From assembly GCA_030616195.1 (NCBI GenBank), contig JAUWXW010000019.1, forward strand, positions 1 to 12,403: a DNA stretch of 12,403 bases, read 5' to 3'. The stretch's first letter is position 1, and the number at the start of each line of letters is the position of its first letter. This document shows positions 1 through 7,045 of the stretch, in pieces. The notes beneath the pieces are model-generated. The model was not told the origin of the DNA. It saw nothing but the letters and a program-made list of their open reading frames with translations, and did no database searches. A program made the position numbers and the translations under genes. Origin of the DNA: Chloroflexota bacterium. GTDB lineage: Bacteria > Chloroflexota > Dehalococcoidia > RBG-13-53-26.

Positions 1-1
1 G

Positions 2-442
2 ATCTGTGGCTGGTGGGCGGCCCAGCATTCCGCCGGGGTCGCGCCTGAGTCAGCCAAAGAAGGCGCCAAAGCCCCTGTGCCGGAGCGCCAGGTCGCAGCG
101 CGGGAAGCTGCTGGCGCCGCGGTGGCGGCTTCGGGGCAAACTGCGGCCGAGAGCACGCTTGCGTCCACCGCAGAGTCAACCAGTGTCGAGGCCATCAGGA
201 GAAAGAGAATACAGATACTTAATGAAGACGGCTCCAGCGTGCTCGACCTGGAAGGAATAGAAAAGGCAGGAGACAGGCTGTGCATGAAGGGGAAACTGAT
301 GGGCAGTTTCTCCACCAACATGTACCTGGATGCCAGCGGCTTCTACCGCATGCTGCGCATGTTGATAGGGCCGGCCACTATAGCTTTCGCCTTGCTGTCG
401 CCCATTTACTGGCTCAAGGAGAGGAAGGCCAGGAAACAGTGA
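2..442 (+). CDS. 3' part of a small protein with one C-terminal membrane helix, function unknown
   Basis: The reading frame is open to the left edge of the window, so the gene is probably cut off there; 146 residues are visible. A GTG at 77 is an internal alternative start, but I see no convincing ribosome site before it. The first ~65 visible residues are low-complexity, rich in Ala, Ser, Glu and Thr, as in a flexible linker. Next come a basic patch (RRKRIQIL) and a compact segment with LCMKGKLMGSF and YLDASGFYRMLRML. The protein ends with one hydrophobic helix (visible residues about 121-138) and a basic tail (KERKARKQ), which suggests a membrane anchor with a cytoplasmic C-terminus. I do not recognise the family. 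It converges on the ferredoxin-like gene to its right, so it is probably not part of that operon. Confidence 0.55.
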   Translation: MCGWWAAQHSAGVAPESAKEGAKAPVPERQVAAREAAGAAVAASGQTAAESTLASTAESTSVEAIRRKRIQILNEDGSSVLDLEGIEKAGDRLCMKGKLMGSFSTNMYLDASGFYRMLRMLIGPATIAFALLSPIYWLKERKARKQ

Positions 443-495
443 TGACCCGGGCGATGTCAATTGGCTGCCTCTCCTGCCTGTCTGAGATGTCGTCT

Positions 496-517
496 GGGTG
501 ATAGCCGACCATCACCC
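496..517. terminator. Candidate hairpin in convergent gap (7-bp stem)
   Basis: GGGTGAT (496-502) pairs with ATCACCC (511-517) across an 8-base loop. It lies 54 bases after the stop of the left-hand + gene. No T-run follows, so intrinsic termination is only a possibility. Confidence 0.3.
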
Positions 518-552
518 TGGCTGACACTCCCAGGGCTCAGGACGGGCTCTCA

Positions 553-578
553 AGGGTTGCCCGACATGGGGCAACCCT
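553..578. terminator. Candidate bidirectional terminator hairpin overlapping a stop codon
   Basis: AGGGTTGCCC (553-562) pairs perfectly with GGGCAACCCT (569-578) across the loop GACATG. It sits between convergent genes. Two bases of the TAG stop codon (577-579) of the minus-strand ferredoxin-like gene lie inside its right arm. No long T-run follows on either side. Its position and perfect 10-bp stem favour a transcription-end structure. Confidence 0.45.
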
Positions 579-1647
579 AATTACTGCCCTCAGCCGGGGC
601 TGTGTGGACGATCGCTGATGGGCCAGCAACGGTCTCGGGGATGAACTCCGGCGGCTTCTCCAGTTCCATTGTTACTGCCTCCGGCTTGCAGATGTTCATA
701 CACAGGGCACAGCCGACGCACTTGTCGAGATCGATGATAGCTTTCTTGGTGTCATACCCAGGGAGTTCCTTCATTTCGACAGCACCGAAGAAACACCGCG
801 GCACGCATTCCTGGCAGCCGTTGCATTTGTCGTTATCGACTTTGGGCAGGAAGCGGCTGGCGGCAAGGACTTGATACACGTTGCCTGCTCGAAGCGTGGG
901 GTTCAGAACCAGGCAGGCACAGCCATCACAGTAGCAGATGAACTCCAGGGCTTCCATGGGAGACATATTGGTCACCGTGGGGATCAGCCCGGCGTCCGTG
1001 GCCTTCACGGAAATGGCCATGGCTTCATCCACTGAAACCTTCGTGCCGCTGCCGCGGTACAGATCGTATTCTGCCCTCCTGCCGAATTGCGTGCAGACCT
1101 CAACCGGGTGGTCACAGGCCTTCGCTCCTACCCGACAGCAGCAGTTACGCACAGTAATCAGATCCTTGTGCGCCTGAATTACGGCCTCGATGCTTTCACA
1201 GGCAAGGAGCTCGACGTCCGCCGGAGCGGTCTTCAGGGGTAGGATAGTCCTCAGGATAGGGGACCCCAGTGAGGCATTTCCTTCCGCTATCTGGCGCCAC
1301 CAACCGCTCTCATAAAACTTCATCCACAGCTTGTCGATTCCAGCCGGAACGTACTCCGCCTTACTGGCAAGTATGTTGTCGTGCAGGGTCCCCAGACTAC
1401 CGGGGTAGCGATACCCCCTCCTCGACGCCACCACAAGACCTCTTTGTGCTAGCCTGCGAATCTTGTCCTCGACGGCCTTCTCTTCCATGTTGAATTTAGC
1501 CGCCAAATCTGCATTGGATGCCGGGAGTTCCAGAAGAAAGCGAGCTTCCTCCGGCGTCATGGCGCACTCCAGTATTCTGTGCAGCAGTTCTGATTCGGGA
1601 CGCCCGTTTCTCTCCGCCAGCTTGATAATGGCCTCGTCAGTACCCAT
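577..1647 (-). CDS. HTH-domain protein with Cys-rich motifs and two 4Fe-4S ferredoxin clusters
   Basis: 356 residues. The C-terminus carries two classical 4Fe-4S motifs: CNGCQECVPRC (Cys275, 278, 281, 285) and CVGCALCMNIC (Cys310, 313, 316, 320). Two more cysteine groups precede them: RNCCCR...CDHPVEVC (Cys169-171, 178, 185) and CYCDGCAC (Cys238, 240, 243, 245), so further metal centres are likely. Residues about 45-75 resemble a winged helix-turn-helix (NADLAAKF..., then VEDKIRRLAQRGLV). No signal peptide or membrane helix is seen, so it should be cytoplasmic. It is the last gene of the five-gene minus block, 41 bases after the second dehydratase-like gene. The start is an ATG with a strong AAAGGAGG site (1657-1664). 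The likely role is electron transfer for the flavoenzymes in the block (inference). The HTH-like part could also serve protein contacts rather than DNA binding. Confidence 0.85.
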   Translation of the reverse strand: MGTDEAIIKLAERNGRPESELLHRILECAMTPEEARFLLELPASNADLAAKFNMEEKAVEDKIRRLAQRGLVVASRRGYRYPGSLGTLHDNILASKAEYVPAGIDKLWMKFYESGWWRQIAEGNASLGSPILRTILPLKTAPADVELLACESIEAVIQAHKDLITVRNCCCRVGAKACDHPVEVCTQFGRRAEYDLYRGSGTKVSVDEAMAISVKATDAGLIPTVTNMSPMEALEFICYCDGCACLVLNPTLRAGNVYQVLAASRFLPKVDNDKCNGCQECVPRCFFGAVEMKELPGYDTKKAIIDLDKCVGCALCMNICKPEAVTMELEKPPEFIPETVAGPSAIVHTAPAEGSN

Positions 1648-1688
1648 GATTTATTTCCTCCTTTCGGCTGTTATGAGCCTCCGAGTCT

Positions 1689-2198
1689 TCATACCGGCTC
1701 GGTTGACGACGCAAACATATTTGCTGTGAGGTTCAAACTCGGTGTATCACCCCTCTCCCAACTTTCCTCAAAGACGCGGTCATAACCTGTAGATGATATC
1801 TTCCATTCCCCATTTACCTTGACATACTCATCATGATAGAAAGCCGTCGTCAGCAATCCCTTGTTTTCCTGCGTATCAATCATGTAGTTGTCCAGTGCCC
1901 ATGTACCCCTGGCTGTGGTATCGCTGGTTATCTCGATTTCGGGATGATGGCCATGATGCATCCCGAAGAAATGATACCGGGCCAGGCCCCTCTTGATGAA
2001 TTTCATAATGGCATACACACCCTGGGGTTGGTACTGCCCGTCGGAATAGCTTGTCGTCGCATCTTCAGCAAAACACTCGGCGAACTCGTCCCATAGCTTG
2101 CTGTCGAGACAACGAAGGTATTTGTACTTCAGCCTCCTGATAGCCTCGATATCCTCCAAACGCCTTATCCTCGCCTCAAGTTCTGCGAGATCAGCCAT
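1689..2198 (-). CDS. NTF2-like/SnoaL-fold dehydratase, BaiE-like (copy 2)
   Basis: 169 residues from the ATG at 2196-2198. That start is preferred to an upstream TTG (2214-2216) because a GGGAGG site (2207-2212) lies 8 bases before the ATG. The fold family is NTF2-like. From memory of Clostridium scindens BaiE (bile acid 7alpha-dehydratase), the motifs DIEAI, KYLRCLD, TTSYS, MHHGHHPEI and TGYDR align well. The reported BaiE triad Tyr30/Asp35/His83 corresponds to Tyr27, Asp32 and His81. The substrate-binding Tyr54 and Arg146 correspond to Tyr51 and Arg141. The expected chemistry is loss of water, or a related proton transfer, on an oxo-activated ring. It is a tandem paralogue of the gene to its right, 51 bases away, but residues about 52-79 (pocket side) differ strongly between the two. 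The substrate is unknown. Confidence 0.85.
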   Translation of the reverse strand: MADLAELEARIRRLEDIEAIRRLKYKYLRCLDSKLWDEFAECFAEDATTSYSDGQYQPQGVYAIMKFIKRGLARYHFFGMHHGHHPEIEITSDTTARGTWALDNYMIDTQENKGLLTTAFYHDEYVKVNGEWKISSTGYDRVFEESWERGDTPSLNLTANMFASSTEPV

Positions 2199-2206
2199 GA
2201 TAACAG

Positions 2207-2212
2207 CCTCCC
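2207..2212 (-). promoter_or_regulatory. Ribosome binding site fixing the start at 2198
   Basis: GGGAGG on the minus strand, 8 bases before the ATG. It overlaps the codons just after a possible upstream TTG, so it selects the ATG as the start. Confidence 0.7.
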
Positions 2213-2249
2213 TCAAAGCCGACCATTACGGCTACTTCAGGGCTCATGT

Positions 2250-2750
2250 TTACTCCTCAGGCAGTCCAAACATGCTTTGTGTGAGCTTCAAACTGGGAGT
2301 TTCCCCCCTGTCCCACACCTCCTCAAAACCGCGGACATAACCGGTGGATTTTATCTTCCACTCCCCATTTACTTTCACGTATTCGTCAGTATAGAAGGCC
2401 GTTCCCCTCAGCCCCATATTTGCCTCCGTAATGACCAGGTAGTCTTTTAATGCCCATACGCCCCTGGCTGTGGTATCACTCGTTATTTCAATCTCGGGAT
2501 GATGGCCATGATGCATGCTGATCATGCTGGGGCCCAGAGCTTCCCTGAGGAACTGCACGATTGCATCTCTACCGCTGTAGCTGTGCTTTCCGCCGGAATA
2601 ACTTGTTGTCGCATCCTCCGCAAAACACTCCGCCAGTTCATCCCACAGCTTGCTGTCGAGACAACGAAAGTACTTGTGCTTCAGCGTCTTGATAGCCTCA
2701 ATATCCTCCAGTCGTTTCATTCTTGCCTCGATTTCGGCTAGGTCAGCCAT
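2250..2750 (-). CDS. NTF2-like/SnoaL-fold dehydratase, BaiE-like (copy 1)
   Basis: 166 residues from the ATG at 2748-2750. An AAAGGAGG site just upstream supports it over the longer GTG frame beginning at 2777. This is the better BaiE match of the pair: DIEAIK, KYFRCLD, WDEL, TSYS, ISMH, PEI, AFYTD and TGYVR all agree with BaiE as I recall it. A by-eye comparison gives roughly 40-45% identity. Tyr27, Asp32 and His80 match the catalytic triad Tyr30/Asp35/His83; Tyr51 and Arg140 match Tyr54 and Arg146. BaiE is a soluble trimer that removes the 7alpha-hydroxyl from 3-oxo-delta4 bile acids or their CoA esters. Here the same class of reaction on a steroid-like substrate is the best guess. It follows the FAD dehydrogenase gene by 83 bases. 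Other NTF2-fold hydratases or isomerases remain possible. Confidence 0.88.
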   Translation of the reverse strand: MADLAEIEARMKRLEDIEAIKTLKHKYFRCLDSKLWDELAECFAEDATTSYSGGKHSYSGRDAIVQFLREALGPSMISMHHGHHPEIEITSDTTARGVWALKDYLVITEANMGLRGTAFYTDEYVKVNGEWKIKSTGYVRGFEEVWDRGETPSLKLTQSMFGLPEE

Positions 2751-2781
2751 GATAACAACCTCCTTTCTTTGGGACACACCC

Positions 2782-2814
2782 CTTTGAACTTTGCTTTTTG
2801 CTCTTTGAACTTTG
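2782..2814. repeat. Two 12-bp direct repeats between FAD and BaiE-like genes
   Basis: CTTTGAACTTTG occurs at 2782-2793 and 2803-2814, a 21-base spacing (about two helical turns). It lies in the 83-base gap just upstream of the first BaiE-like gene. It could be a regulator site or simple slippage. Confidence 0.5.
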
Positions 2815-2833
2815 AATTCGTAGAAACCTGCTT

Positions 2834-4444
2834 CTATTTTCCCCCGCCTCGGGCCATGTGCCGGGCGGCAATATAGCCAAAAATCATACTTTTGCCTTGG
2901 GCGGCACCGCTATCGTAATGATGGCCCAGGGGCAACATGGCCTGCGTGTTGCTGGTACAGTATAGACCCGGTATGACCTCTGCGCGGACATCTATTACCT
3001 CAGCATTGGTATTGGTCACCAGCCCTCCCAGGTTACCAGCCGTGGTTAATCCGAGTTGCACCCCATAAAAGGGTGGTTTCTCCAGGGGGCCCAGGACCGG
3101 ACTGGGCTTGCGGCCGGGGAATACGAACTCACCCCACTGACGATCAAAGGTACCCTCTCCACGGTGGAAGTCGGGGTCGCGCCCCTCTCGAGCAAACCTG
3201 TTGAACCGGTCCACCGTCTCCACCAGATTGTCTCCTGGAATACCTAACGCCTCAGCCAGCTCCGGCAGGGTATCACCTCGCTTCATCCACTCGGCCACTT
3301 CGGAGCCCCTCTTGAGGTTCGCCACCGGTATTATATCTCTGAAGCCTTGATCGCATATCCAGAACACCGGCCAGTTGGCGTATTCGCCTTTAATTCGATC
3401 ATAGTCACACAGTGCCCTCCCCATGTCTGGGTAGAAACATTCATCACAGCACCGCTTGCCATGGCGATTCACCATGATCATACCCGGATAGCCATAGATA
3501 AAGGGCCGGTAGAGGCGCTTGCCCCCCTCCACGATATCCTTAGGAAGGCTAAGACCGGGTTGGAATATGCTGTGGTCCATCAGCGCCAGCGCGGCACCAA
3601 CCTCCATCCCCATTATGTGACCGTCCCCCTCATTGGAAGGCGCCGTGTAGGCATGTAGAGGGGGAGAGTATATAAATCTCTTGTTCATCTCCTCGTTCCA
3701 CTCGAAGCCTCCGGTAGCCAGCAGAACCCCCTTCTTGCCCCTTACGAAGAAGTCCCGCCCCTCGCGCTCGGCCCGTATACCTATGACCTTACCGTCCTGG
3801 ACTACTAGCTCTCTGCCCCGGGAACTGGTTATTATGTCGATACCCCGATCAATACAGGCCAATACCAGGGGGCCGATAAGGCCCCGTCCCTGGATCCAGG
3901 GATCACGTGGACCTATAAGATACCTAACGGGATCGGTGCGCACCTTAGCCAGCAAAGGATGCGCCTTCTCTGCCTCCTCCAGGATTGGCGGCATGACTTC
4001 AGGGTCTGGCCAAATCTTGCGCCCCATGGGTTTTCCGCCAGGGGCGTCTGCACAGTATTCAGTGCGGCTGCCATCATCTTCGCAGGACATCTTAAGGGTG
4101 GTATGCTCCTCCAGGTAACGGACCATCTCCGGCCCGGTGTCTATATAGGCAGCCAGAATATCCTCGTCGTGGTGCCCCATGCTCACGCCGCGTATATACT
4201 GCAAGGTGTCCTCGCGGGAATCCTGGATCCCCATCTCCAGCATATGGTGGTTGAAAGGTATCCAGACAGCACCTCCCGATATGGCAGTACCCCCACCGAT
4301 AGCATCCGCCTTCTCAAGGACCACGGTGCTCAGGCCCAGATCGTGGCCTAATATGGCAGCCGTGAGTCCGCCACCGCTGGAACCGACTGCCACTAGGTCG
4401 ACTTCCATGTCCCATCTGCCAGGCACCTTAGTCAGTCTAACCAT
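2834..4444 (-). CDS. FAD-binding dehydrogenase/reductase of the 3-ketosteroid dehydrogenase (KstD)/fumarate reductase family
   Basis: 536 residues, typical for the family. The N-terminal dinucleotide fold is AVGSSGGGLTAA (19-30). It is followed by LEKADAIGGGTAISGGAVWIP (43-63), close to the KstD signature. The C-terminal FAD-domain motif runs from about 466 (LTTAGNLGGLV) through IPGLYCTSNT (491-500) to HHYDSGAAQG (508-517) and GYIAARH. Tyr338 (in CFYPD) and Tyr510 sit where KstD enzymes have catalytic tyrosines (inference by eye). It probably adds or removes a ring double bond next to a ketone. The gut BaiJ/BaiP flavoproteins and KstD are the nearest named relatives I can propose. An unusual CCDEC cluster lies at 332-336. 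No signal peptide is seen. The start is an ATG with GGAGGT (4452-4457) seven bases upstream. The SDR gene lies 111 bases upstream and the BaiE-like pair lies downstream. Confidence 0.85.
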   Translation of the reverse strand: MVRLTKVPGRWDMEVDLVAVGSSGGGLTAAILGHDLGLSTVVLEKADAIGGGTAISGGAVWIPFNHHMLEMGIQDSREDTLQYIRGVSMGHHDEDILAAYIDTGPEMVRYLEEHTTLKMSCEDDGSRTEYCADAPGGKPMGRKIWPDPEVMPPILEEAEKAHPLLAKVRTDPVRYLIGPRDPWIQGRGLIGPLVLACIDRGIDIITSSRGRELVVQDGKVIGIRAEREGRDFFVRGKKGVLLATGGFEWNEEMNKRFIYSPPLHAYTAPSNEGDGHIMGMEVGAALALMDHSIFQPGLSLPKDIVEGGKRLYRPFIYGYPGMIMVNRHGKRCCDECFYPDMGRALCDYDRIKGEYANWPVFWICDQGFRDIIPVANLKRGSEVAEWMKRGDTLPELAEALGIPGDNLVETVDRFNRFAREGRDPDFHRGEGTFDRQWGEFVFPGRKPSPVLGPLEKPPFYGVQLGLTTAGNLGGLVTNTNAEVIDVRAEVIPGLYCTSNTQAMLPLGHHYDSGAAQGKSMIFGYIAARHMARGGGK

Positions 4445-4555
4445 CGGTCACACCTCCATCATAAATGTTCACGCATATCACAGGCTTCCCCCTCATTCCT
4501 CCTCTTCCTTTTACTCGGCTCGGAGGTATCCCATACTCACCAGATTCCTCCTTGC

Positions 4556-5311
4556 CTACTGAGGACCACCAGCTACAGGGATAATGACCCCGCTGATGTA
4601 GGCTGAGGCTTCTGAGGCAAGAAAGACAGCCAGGCCGAGCAAGTCATCAGGTTGTCCGACCCGCCCCAGCGGAGCGGCTTTAGAGAATTTCTCGAATAGA
4701 GCAGGGCCCAACACGTCCTGTGCCCGACGAGTGGCTATTAGGCCAGGCGAAATAGCATTAACACGAACATTAAAGGAGCCCCACTCAACGGCCAGGACTC
4801 GTGTGAACTGATTGAGCCCGGCCTTGGCGGCCGAGTAATGCGCTTGGTTCGCAACAGTGGCTGTTGCCGACCCAGAACTGAGGTTGATGATGCTGCCACT
4901 TCTCTGCTCGACCATCACTCTCCCTACCGTCCGAGCGCACAAATAAACACTTTTCAGGTTCAGATCTATCACTCTGTCCCAAGCCTCCTCGCTCATGTCC
5001 AATAGAGACGTCCACTCTGCTATGCCGGCAGAATTAACCAGGACGTCTATCCGGCCGAACTCCCCTATAGCAGCCTGCACCATGTCCGACACTTGAGCGC
5101 TATTGGTCACATCGGTGGGCACTGCCAAGGCTTTGCCTCCCTGGGCGGTGATTTCCTGGGCGGTAGCTTCCAACTCGGTGACAGTACGGGCTGCAAGCAC
5201 CACAGAGGCTCCGGCCTCGGCGAAGCCCAGGGCCAGCTTCTTGCCTATCCCCCGACTGCTCCCGGTGATGACAGCGACCTTGCCATCAAGCGAGAAATCC
5301 GGGATACCCAT
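4556..5311 (-). CDS. Short-chain dehydrogenase/reductase (SDR), classical type
   Basis: 251 residues from the ATG at 5309-5311. An AAGGAG site (5317-5322) five bases upstream supports this over the GTG seven codons earlier. Cofactor motif TGSSRGIG (16-23), NSAG at 93-96, and the classical tetrad Asn118, Ser146, Tyr159, Lys163 (YSAAK) are all intact. After strand two the sequence is AART with no acidic residue, which suggests NADP(H) rather than NAD(H) (inference). The family oxidises alcohols or reduces ketones; in this setting a hydroxysteroid dehydrogenase/BaiA-like or 3-oxoacyl-ACP-reductase-like role fits. It is the first gene of the five-gene minus block, with the FAD enzyme 111 bases downstream. 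SDRs are too similar to one another to fix the substrate from motifs. Confidence 0.88.
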   Translation of the reverse strand: MGIPDFSLDGKVAVITGSSRGIGKKLALGFAEAGASVVLAARTVTELEATAQEITAQGGKALAVPTDVTNSAQVSDMVQAAIGEFGRIDVLVNSAGIAEWTSLLDMSEEAWDRVIDLNLKSVYLCARTVGRVMVEQRSGSIINLSSGSATATVANQAHYSAAKAGLNQFTRVLAVEWGSFNVRVNAISPGLIATRRAQDVLGPALFEKFSKAAPLGRVGQPDDLLGLAVFLASEASAYISGVIIPVAGGPQ

Positions 5312-5316
5312 ACCTT

Positions 5317-5322
5317 CTCCTT
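5317..5322 (-). promoter_or_regulatory. Ribosome binding site fixing the SDR start at 5311
   Basis: AAGGAG on the minus strand, five bases before ATG 5309-5311. It lies inside the longer GTG-started frame and favours the shorter protein. Confidence 0.65.
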
Positions 5323-5447
5323 CTATGGCCACAATTGCCTCACATGGCTCTTTTGGTGTGGTTTCTGCCTTTCCTTGTCCTATCGATTACCCGAGATTTC
5401 ACCCTTTCGCTCTTGCCCACTTCACCCCGGATAACGCGTCAAGTACT

Positions 5448-5520
5448 GTAGGGCGAGGTTGCCGGCGGTCGCAAGCAGCGACACCCGACCAACTCGCTGT
5501 GGCAAGCTTTCGCCTTGCCC
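5448..5520 (+). repeat. Palindromic repeat family, copy 1 (degenerate)
   Basis: It begins GTAGGG and ends ACTCGCTGTGGCAAGC...CTTGCCC, which closely matches the ends of the copy at 12315-12390 (GTAGGG ... ACTCGCCGTGGCGAGC). The lengths are similar (73 and 76 bases). The middles differ. It contains a GTCGC/GCGAC and a GGCAAG/CTTGCC stem. Confidence 0.5.
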
Positions 5521-5755
5521 AGGCAACTTCCCTTTCCTGTCGCCTCCTAATGGCGCTCGTCTCCCAATATCGTAGCATCATTAGTTCAACTTATCAAAAT
5601 GATGGCTGGTTCAGACCTCCAGACTTCTATTTGAGCAACCGAGTATTGAACATAGCCATGGCCATCGTATACAATAAGCGACACAAGGGGTACGCCAACA
5701 GTCTGGGGAGAGGACTTAGAAACGGCTTTCGCCCGCGATGAATGTATTTGAATTC

Positions 5756-5833
5756 GTGGGTGTCAGGTCCTCGCCACGGCGAGTCGCTCGACAGAGTCGC
5801 CTCAGGAGACCTATGGAGACCCGACCTGACCCA
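5756..5833 (-). repeat. Palindromic repeat family, copy 2 (insert-bearing)
   Basis: The first 32 bases (GTGGGTGTCAGGTC followed by CTCGCCACGGCGAG and TCGC) are identical to the reverse complement of the copy at 7046-7098. An extra segment containing GTCGCCTCAGGAGACC follows, which is shared with the copy at 12315-12390. It closes with the imperfect inverted arm GACCTGACCCA. Confidence 0.7.
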
Positions 5834-5898
5834 ACGCTTTGTCCACGATGAGTGGCGATGTGAAACTTATCCCCTACTATAGAGCGAGAATCCAAATC

Positions 5899-5905
5899 AG
5901 GAGGT
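5899..5905 (+). promoter_or_regulatory. Ribosome binding site for the GTG-started SDR
   Basis: AGGAGGT lies 6 bases before the GTG at 5912-5914. It supports a GTG start for the + strand SDR. Confidence 0.75.
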
Positions 5906-5911
5906 GTCTAA

Positions 5912-6679
5912 GTGAGTTCACCGTTTTCCCTGGAAGGCAAGGTAGCCATCGTAACGGGGTCCGGCAGGGGAATAGGCAAAACCACTGCTGTGATGATGGC
6001 CCAGGCGGGCGCTGCCGTAACGGTCCTGGCTCGAACGGCTGCCGACGTTGAGAACGCCGCAGCCGAAATTCGCGCTCAGGGTGGAAAGGCCCTGGCCGTA
6101 CCCACGGACGTCCGAGTCAGCGAGCAGATAGCCAACATGGTAAACAAGACCCTGGAGGAGTTCGGCCACATTGACATCCTGGTCAACAATGCCGGCGCCT
6201 CTTTCCCGCTACCGACCCTCCAACTGAGTGAGGGGGGCTGGGACGCCCTCGTTCGGGAGAACCTGAAGGCTCCCTTCCTGTGCAGCAAGGCGGTGGCGGA
6301 AGCCATGATAAAGCAAGGCGGGGGGAGTATCGTCAACATCTCTTCCACAGAGGGTATGCGTTCCGCGGCCACCAACGCCGCCTACGCAGCCGCCAAGGCC
6401 GGGGTCATCAACTTGACGCGGAGTCTGGCAGTGGAATGGGCGCAGTATAACATCCGGGTCAACTGCATATGTCCGGGCTTTATCGAGAACCCGGGCATGG
6501 CCCAGGCCCTGGAACAGGATACCGGCCGGAAGGAGAAGCTGGCTACCGTCCCGATGCAGCGCGTAGGAAAGCAGCAGGAGATCGCCGCCGGGGTGATTTA
6601 CCTGGCATCAGACGCCTCCACTTATACCACCGGGGCCCTGCTGACCATTGACGGCGGATTCACCAGCGTGCTGGGGTAA
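5912..6679 (+). CDS. Short-chain dehydrogenase/reductase (SDR), classical type, second copy
   Basis: 255 residues, GTG start with a strong AGGAGGT site. TGSGRGIG (15-22), NNAG (92-95), Asn117, Ser145, Tyr158 and Lys162 (YAAAK) form a complete classical SDR active site. CPGFIENPGM (187-196) lies in the substrate-loop region. LARTAADV after strand two lacks an acidic cofactor-selecting residue, suggesting NADP(H) (inference). It is the only complete + strand gene in the window, divergent from the other SDR and flanked on both sides by copies of the same palindromic repeat (5756 and 7046). The likely role is oxidation or reduction of a hydroxyl/keto group in the same pathway. A fatty-acid or general SDR role cannot be excluded. 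Confidence 0.88.
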   Translation: MSSPFSLEGKVAIVTGSGRGIGKTTAVMMAQAGAAVTVLARTAADVENAAAEIRAQGGKALAVPTDVRVSEQIANMVNKTLEEFGHIDILVNNAGASFPLPTLQLSEGGWDALVRENLKAPFLCSKAVAEAMIKQGGGSIVNISSTEGMRSAATNAAYAAAKAGVINLTRSLAVEWAQYNIRVNCICPGFIENPGMAQALEQDTGRKEKLATVPMQRVGKQQEIAAGVIYLASDASTYTTGALLTIDGGFTSVLG

Positions 6680-6758
6680 CCCAGGCGGTGACGTCCTCCT
6701 GTAACCCGGCTCTTACCCCAACTGAGGCAGGCATTCCCTCCGGCCTCAACAGCCGATA

Positions 6759-6778
6759 CCCCAGCCTTCAGGCTGGGG
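6759..6778. terminator. Strong hairpin after the + strand SDR
   Basis: CCCCAGCCT pairs perfectly with AGGCTGGGG across a two-base loop, starting 80 bases after the SDR stop. It is GC-rich but lacks a following T-run. It may terminate the SDR transcript or be another repeat copy. Confidence 0.4.
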
Positions 6779-6909
6779 AGACTCACCTGCATCAGCACCC
6801 CAAGGGCGGGCTTATGGTCATTGACTAAATAGACGGACATTTTGTGCCACCAGTTATTGTGATGCTGCCCACACGAGGGGAAAGGATTCATGCTATGGAA
6901 TAAACTGGC

Positions 6910-6935
6910 GGAACGACCTGAAGGTCGTTCCCTAC
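6910..6935 (-). repeat. REP-like element, minus orientation
   Basis: On the minus strand it reads GTAG (foot, 6935-6932) then GGAACGACCT, a two-base turn, and AGGTCGTTCC. This is a perfect 10-bp hairpin. A GTAG tetranucleotide followed by a hairpin is the known layout of REP sequences mobilised by RAYT transposases. Confidence 0.6.
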
Positions 6936-6978
6936 TTGGAATGCAATGTCCCAAGCTGCCAGGGGGACATAGAACAAT

Positions 6979-7004
6979 GTAGGGACCGAGCTTTAGCTCG
7001 GTCC
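6979..7004 (+). repeat. REP-like element, plus orientation
   Basis: GTAG (6979-6982) is followed by a perfect 10-bp hairpin, GGACCGAGCT-TT-AGCTCGGTCC. It faces the element at 6910-6935 foot to foot with 43 bases between, like a BIME doublet. No RAYT gene is visible in the window. Confidence 0.6.
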
Positions 7005-7045
7005 GAAAAGGGAGCATCAATTCTGAGGTCAGAGGGAATGCACCA

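Larger units (their letters stand above)
5333..5911. other. Long divergent intergenic region with repeats
   Basis: About 580 bases separate the two divergent SDR genes, so both promoters should lie here. It holds two copies of the palindromic repeat family (5448-5520 and 5756-5833). Between them is a more AT-rich stretch (about 5570-5680) with no recognisable gene. Open frames crossing it lack a ribosome site and a protein-like composition. I found no convincing -35/-10 pair. Confidence 0.6.

Noticed and set aside
6..260. 84-residue open frame on + at the left edge
   Set aside because: It is Arg/Pro-rich shadow coding of the other + frame, which continues into a better-composed C-terminal membrane protein.
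3681..4562. Several + strand open frames opposite the FAD enzyme
   Set aside because: They are antisense shadows of a complete, motif-rich KstD-type protein.
5103..5741. 212-residue open frame on + overlapping the SDR start and the divergent gap
   Set aside because: It is antisense to the start of a clear SDR, has no ribosome site, and its C-terminal half translates repeat and AT-rich gap sequence with no recognisable domain.
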